From contig CM043955.1 of assembly GCA_014529385.2 (NCBI GenBank), forward strand, positions 147,067,640 to 147,129,639: a stretch of DNA of 62,000 nucleotides. The letters are read 5' to 3'. The stretch comes from Adiantum capillus-veneris. Its lineage: Eukaryota; Streptophyta; Polypodiopsida; Polypodiales; Pteridaceae. This document shows, one piece after another, positions 56,876-62,000 of this stretch. Every line of letters starts with the position of its first letter. Positions within the stretch are counted from its first letter, which is position 1. The translations under genes were made by a program, and so were the position numbers. A model generated the notes under the pieces. It did not search any database and was not told where the DNA came from. It was given only the letters and a program-made list of their open reading frames with translations.

Positions 56876-59119
56876 GCGGTCCAACGTGTATATATGTACA
56901 TAATATGTGTGTTTTTCATTATTTAGAGTTCAATTTTGAACATATTTGAACAAAATCTAGCATTTTTAGTGTTTTTATCATCCGACCAGTATAATAATGA
57001 GCTGTAATGACAAAATTCGGAGCATTGGGATGCTTTTAGTGAAAATATATGCTTAGGGGTGAGTATAATAATTTTTGGCTAATTTTTTTTAGTTCATAAG
57101 TATTTTCAATTTATTTTGTTTGATTTTCGTTAATAAAACATCAAAATTAAAAAATATCGCTCACAAGTGTCGAAATCAAGTTCTGGAAGCAAACGCCGAA
57201 GTATCATGATAAGGTTATCAAGCATAGAAGATATGAAGCTAATCTAAAGATGTCAAATTTCAGCCTTAATGATCATGATTACATTTCGCCAAAATCACAT
57301 CAAATGGTCATACGACGCCGAAATGACAAGCGATTCGACCCACAGGTGGTATGCATATTATATCGGGATCAAAGGTAAGGAAAATTAGCCCTATGTCATG
57401 AAAACCTCAAGAAGATATAGGTCAGGTAGGCCAAATTCTAGCTCATTGTTCATTTTCACATTTTGAGAGAGAAGAAGAGAGCTTCTTGACCTAGAGCGAG
57501 CTGCCACATTTCTACCCCATACGGACGGTCGGAGCCAACATTTCATACCAGATTTCACAGGTATGTTTCTTATCAAGTAAAGATCAAGTCTATTACGCAT
57601 ACAAGCGCGAATCATTGCACAAACAGGCGAAGAGATCAAATCAAAGTCGGATCGGGTCAAATAGGTCAAGGGCCCTTAGAGGCATCCAAACAAAACTTTT
57701 TTCAAGCACAAAACACATCAATGTGCTCCCCACAAGGTCAGGAACAAAGCCATGTGATCAAATCTCAGTTTGGTGGTGGTACAACGATCGCCATCGGTGT
57801 ACCTCACTGAAAAAACTTGGGACAGAATGTGCAAAAAACCTCCCCTCAGCCTCGCCTACAATCTGCAGGTGTCAAAAATCATTTTGGCTTCTGTGGTACG
57901 ATCGCGATCGGTGCCCCCAGATGCAGATTTTGCAACTTTTGATTTGGCCCAGGCTTGGAACTCAATTAAAGATACACTCTCTTGAATTTTCAAGGAAAAT
58001 GCACAAAGTTTGCTCATAGAATGGGCCTAATTTGTCAAACACAACCGAAACGGGAAAATTTGACCTACAACTACCAAAATCCGGTTAAAAATAATGATGG
58101 ATAGTTTGAAGGGCATACCTGTCCGACTAGAGGAGTCAGTATACTTGTAGAAAACCTTGAATGGATCTCAGAATCTCCTACAAGTACAGATATGATCATT
58201 TCAGTCTCGAATGATCACACAATAGAATTTTGGCCGAACCAATGCCAAAGACCAAAAGGTGACTTAGGGATGCTCAAATATCACATTGGTATCCAAAGAA
58301 TGCCTGAAAAATGCACAAGCCTGGAAAATCTCCCAAGACGGGGTATAAAGTGCCTGATCAAGTCAAAATCAGATAGTGGAGTAGGCTGATGATAGCAGCA
58401 CATCATGAAGCAGTGAAAGCTCTAAAACTAACTTCAACTAACTCCAACCTCCAACCAAAATTCATTAGGAAAACCCAATATGGTTAGACTTAGTAAAATA
58501 AGATCAAACAGTGAAAATTTGCTATAATTTGTTCATTTTAAGTCCAAACTTGGAAATAAATCATCAGTGGGCTAGGCAAGCATAGGGGTGCATGACCATC
58601 CAGTTTTCACCCAAAAAAGCCTAGGTACTACGATCGCGATCGATGTACCTCAGCATCAGATTTTGACCAAAACCTAACAGATCCCTTATACACATCTTGT
58701 TCAAGTCACCCATCAAGTTTCAAGCCATTTGGACATCAAAAACTCATGAAAAGTCAAAGTCTAGTCCAAAACTCCCTTGTAACCCAAAATTGGGACCTAT
58801 AAACTCAAAAGTGGTTCAAATGAAACACAGAGTGGACCAAAATGACCCTCCAACTATTAGCAAACCACTCATGTGATCAAATCTAATTTTGGCCTCTGTA
58901 CTACGATCGCGATCGGTGTATCTCAGGCCCAGAATTGGCTCAGATTTTAATCAGTCATAGCTCTAGTCTTCCTAGTCCCACTGGTGAAATATGGATAAGA
59001 ATGGATGAAATTTGTTCAAGTTATGATCAATTTTAACTTTTGAACTTTTTTTACTAAAATCTAAATGCGACTAATTGCGAAAGGAAAATCCTGACAGCTT
59101 GTGATTCTACTGACACAGA
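56876..59119 (+). other. long spacer with repeated CGATCGCGATCG motif
   Basis: No coding sequence supported. The 12-bp motif occurs at 57785-57796 (CGATCGCCATCG), 57899-57910, 58631-58642 and 58904-58915 (all perfect palindromes). It mostly sits inside TACTACG...GGTGTACCTCAG, with TTTGGCC-like text before it. The flanks also resemble the leader at 35.4-36.1 kb, so this stretch looks like a diverged duplicate of the element's leader. Confidence 0.55.
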
Positions 59120-59859
59120 ATGCCTCCCCAAAAGAAAGAAAGGCAGTGGATAGCAGCACCATATGAAGTGGATGAGCTCTCTACAAATGAAAAAGCTCAC
59201 ATCTCGGATGAAATACTAGCTCAGATCCCTGCTCACATTTTCATCTCGAAGTTTAGGGATGCTGATGGTGACATGGTAAAGACGACTATCATGCCACGGG
59301 AATATCGAATCTCCACCGAAGGCCGAAGGTAATAGAGGCAGTGCGGGCTGTGCATTTGGAGCAGTTTTTCAGGTTACAGCCATGGGGAACAGACTACATG
59401 AGGGCCCATGAGCTCATGAGCTCGATACAATATGATGGGCAGGCAATGCTCATGGACAAGGATGGATCGAAGGTAAAATTAAAGATCACGAAAGAAATCA
59501 TCAACGAAGCTTTGCATTTCCTTCCAGGTCAACATGACTTTCTGGCAAAGACCAAGTCATTGGATAACGAGAAGGCATTCATCAAAGCAAAAGGAAACAA
59601 ATACAAATACAGTGACATGATATACGGAGAGCTGGAATTACCGATGAGATTGATCTCTCAACATTTCAGAGTACAAAAGCCTCCTCGCTACACCGAGCCA
59701 ATCCTGTACATTGCCGTGGTCATGGCTCTAGCAACAGCCAAAAATAGAACCATTCGCTGCGACTATGGTTCTTACATCTTGGAAAACTTGGTCGAAGCAA
59801 ATTTGAAAAGCTCGGCAAAAAACAAAAGCTACATGAACGATACCAAGCTTTGGGAATGA
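59120..59859 (+). pseudogene. 3' extra ORF, N-terminal domain
   Basis: ORF 59120-59332 (MPPQKKERQWIAAPYEV, ISKFRDADGDMVKTTIM) and, after one frame change, ORF 59341-59859 (LEQFFRLQPWGTDYMRAHEL, VKLKITKEIINEALHFLPGQ, PILYIAVVMALATAKN). The second resembles proteins often annotated only as putative plant transposon proteins; this is a memory-based hint, not a domain call. Not recognised otherwise. Confidence 0.4.
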
Positions 59860-61843
59860 TTGAAGATCTGCCAGCTGCCAGTTCTCAAATGGCCATGATT
59901 CAGAAAGCAAACCTGGTTGCTCATTCAGTAAGGACGACCACTGGCGCAACATCATCGCGCTCAGTCAAGGCATCCAACAAAATCTTGGGTGATGAAGAAA
60001 AGACAGAGACTGATGAGGAAGGAAACTCTCAAGGGTCGAAAGACAAAGGGCCATTGGAGTTTGAAGAAAGTGAGGAGGAAGACTCCACAAAGCCGCTCGA
60101 GAGAAAAAGGAGGGAAAGAAGTGCAGTACCGCAGTCTGACCTTCAAAAAGCATGTGCAGAAGCCCAACAAAGAGTCGAGGAAAGAAGGACCAAGTTACGG
60201 GCTGACAGACAGGCAAGAGCTGATGCAACACAACAAACATAAAAACAAAGATTCGAGAAGGAAAGACAAGAAAGAATAGAAAATGCAGCTCGCATACGGG
60301 CTGAAAAGAAAAGGTTAGAATCATAACAAAAGGCTGCAGAAGTGGACATTTCTTCGCAGTCCACTGAAGGAACGAAGGAAAAAGATGCAGCTGATGATAC
60401 AAACCAAGCAGAGCAGCTAAAGAAAACTCAAAGAGAGAGGAATGTGGAAGCGCGACGGGCGACAGATTTGACTCGCCAAAGAATCATCAAGATTTTAAAT
60501 AAAAGAAAAGCAGAAGTGTCTGCTTCACAGGCAGGGGAAGATGCTTCCAAAAAGAGGCATGTACGAGAAGAAGAAAGCTCACCTCCTCCCTTGCCTAAAT
60601 CACCACCTCCTCCCTCACCAAAATCTCCTCCTCCTCCTCCTTCTCCATCAAACAAAAAACCGCCACCTCCTCCTCCTTCAACCTCGCAAAAGGAGTTTAT
60701 ACCTCCTACGGAAGCAATCGGATACCACGAAGCCTGCCAGGCTGTTGTTGGTTTTGATTATAGGCAAACTTTAAAGAAATTAGAAAGACAGTTCCAGTGC
60801 CATCACGTGGTGCTGAGAGAAAGGAAAAGTAGGTACATGAGGCCCAACAAAAGCAAGAATCTAGGAAAGAGGAGTTAGAGAGCCTGAGGGCACGACTGGA
60901 GCTCACAACGAGGGAAAGATACATTGAGCAACAGCAGGCTCAATCTTTGATCAGAGATTTGGTGGACCTCAGGACAGATTTGACCGCCAAGGAAAAAGAA
61001 TGCCAAGAATTGACGGCAAGAGTACAAAAAGCAACGGAGCAGCTTGCTTATGAAAGTGCAAGGTTTCAGAGAGTTAACAGTTCGTACAACACTATCAAAA
61101 GTACTCTGACAATCTTGATGGAAAACCAGAAACCTGCTGGAGCATTGGTCTCCACATTGGACAATGCCACAGCAGTGAACACCATAACGGCACTGAAATC
61201 GGAGCTAGAGCAAGAAAAGCTTCAAAGACGGCTGCTCTTATCAGGAATGATGGCCCAGACGGCGGCAAATGAGCAAAATATAAAAGAACTGGAGCAACAA
61301 CTCACACAAGCAAGCACCAAATTAGAGACTCAGAAGCAGATCGGTGACACACTGCTGAAGGAAAAGGAAGATCTGATTTTCAACAACAAATCAGAGCAGA
61401 CAAAGCCCAAAGTCAATCGCAACTGCTATCCAGACAACAAGTGCCTAATTTTCCTGAAACATCACACCAAGGGGAACAAGAGCACGAATTTGCAGAGCCA
61501 GATATGGATATTAGAGATGAGATCATTGAGAGCATTAAGGACATGCCAGAGGGACCATCAAAGGATTACATGCTCTATGAAAAGAAGATAATGGAGTCAG
61601 CGGCCCTGGCCTACTTACAGCCAGAAGAGCAGGTTGAAGGGTTTGGCCATGAGTACCTACCACTTCCTCCGATATGCCATGAAGCAATTCTCTGGAAGGA
61701 AAAGATGCGGCCAGCCCTGCACAAAACAAAGATGGGGGTTACGATGGCATTGCAATGACAGCGGAAGAAGCCTAGATACTTGTCGACGACCGCCCAAAGT
61801 GGAGGCAGAAGTGGTTGGACAAACGGCCACAGGATCTAACTAA
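59850..61843 (+). pseudogene. 3' extra ORF, charged coiled-coil and proline-rich region
   Basis: Broken into several frames. In order: an acidic Ser-rich part (FEESEEEDSTKPLERKRRE), a long Arg/Glu helix, a proline run of repeated SPPPP units (60575-60690), a 214-codon coiled coil (60947-61591: RDLVDLRTDLTAKEKECQEL, ALKSELEQEKLQRRLLLSG, ELEQQLTQASTKLETQKQIG) and a final ORF to 61758. Stops at 60241 and 60327 and frame changes near 60870 and 61440 make it inactive. The function is unknown. Position 3' of integrase parallels extra ORFs of large plant gypsy elements. Confidence 0.5.
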
Positions 61844-62000
61844 CTACCACAATGCTCCTCAGCATATACAAATAGATCCTACTTTCTACCCAGTCCCTAG
61901 AAGACGCACGTGGAGGTATTTTGCCACATGGAAAGGCTCAAGGCAGCAAAAGTTGAACTACCTAGTCTTGACAACGCAGCAGCCTCCTACAGTAGCCTAC

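Larger units (their letters stand above)
28481..62000 (+). mobile_element. very large Ty3/gypsy-type element, 5' complete, runs off the window
   Basis: The order is LTR (28481-29392), PBS, leader, gag, protease, RT-RNase H, integrase, extra 3' ORFs. Two later insertions (29443-35101 and 41150-52114) account for about 16.6 kb, leaving about 16.9 kb of the element in the window with no 3' LTR reached. That size, the multi-ORF gag and the extra 3' ORF resemble Tat/Ogre-type plant elements, but the lineage is not proven. Many frameshifts and stops show it is inactive. That 56.9-62 kb belongs to the same element rests on strand, continuity and the palindromic motif shared with the leader. Confidence 0.7.

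Overview
Organism and overall character. This is nuclear DNA of a land plant with a large, repeat-rich genome. The evidence is GT-AG introns, long (CT)n/(GA)n microsatellites, Ty1/copia and Ty3/gypsy retrotransposons primed from plant-type binding sites (TGGTATCAGAGC and TTGGCGC), and nesting of elements inside one another. I cannot name the species; a fern or another large-genome vascular plant would fit, but that is a guess. No rRNA, tRNA, CRISPR or organellar genes were seen. Layout: (1) 1-14 kb is a cluster of low-copy host-like sequences broken up by copia fragments. It holds the 3' part of a spliced gene that joins a Ulp1/SENP-type (C48) cysteine protease domain, an acidic linker and an FCP1/NIF-type phosphatase domain in one reading frame (1-2064, +). 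An inverted, decayed paralogue of it lies at 10.7-13.1 kb (-), and directly upstream of that copy, same strand, is the remnant of a histone-H3/CENH3-like fold (13.35-13.5 kb). Two copies (2.3-3.7 and 5.8-7.1 kb, -) of a second gene of unknown function share a conserved 5' flank; both are damaged. (2) 13.5-28.5 kb is mostly non-coding repeat: a diverged inverted repeat pair (13.5-19 kb against 25.1-27.05 kb), a TSD-flanked 3.57-kb solo-LTR-like element inside the left arm, a 458-bp tandem duplication, a 273-bp triplication and one decayed WxPK-motif ORF. (3) 28.48 kb to beyond 62 kb is one very large Ty3/gypsy-type element. Its 5' LTR is 28481-29392, followed by PBS, leader, gag with several zinc knuckles, protease, RT-RNase H, an integrase with a doubled N-terminal zinc-binding module, a second retropepsin-like motif and a long 3' coiled-coil/proline-rich ORF region. 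It is interrupted by a copia element in the leader (29443-35101) and by a long-LTR gypsy element in opposite orientation in pol (41150-52114, TSD TTTTA). How the parts relate: the right-hand 33 kb is a nest whose order of insertion can be read directly (large gypsy first, then the two inserts). The left cluster is the likeliest place for new biology: the C48 + FCP1 architecture, possibly with a histone fold at its N-terminus, is one I do not recognise from any known protein. Every gene except the Ulp1-FCP1 gene at 1-2064 carries in-frame stops or frameshifts.
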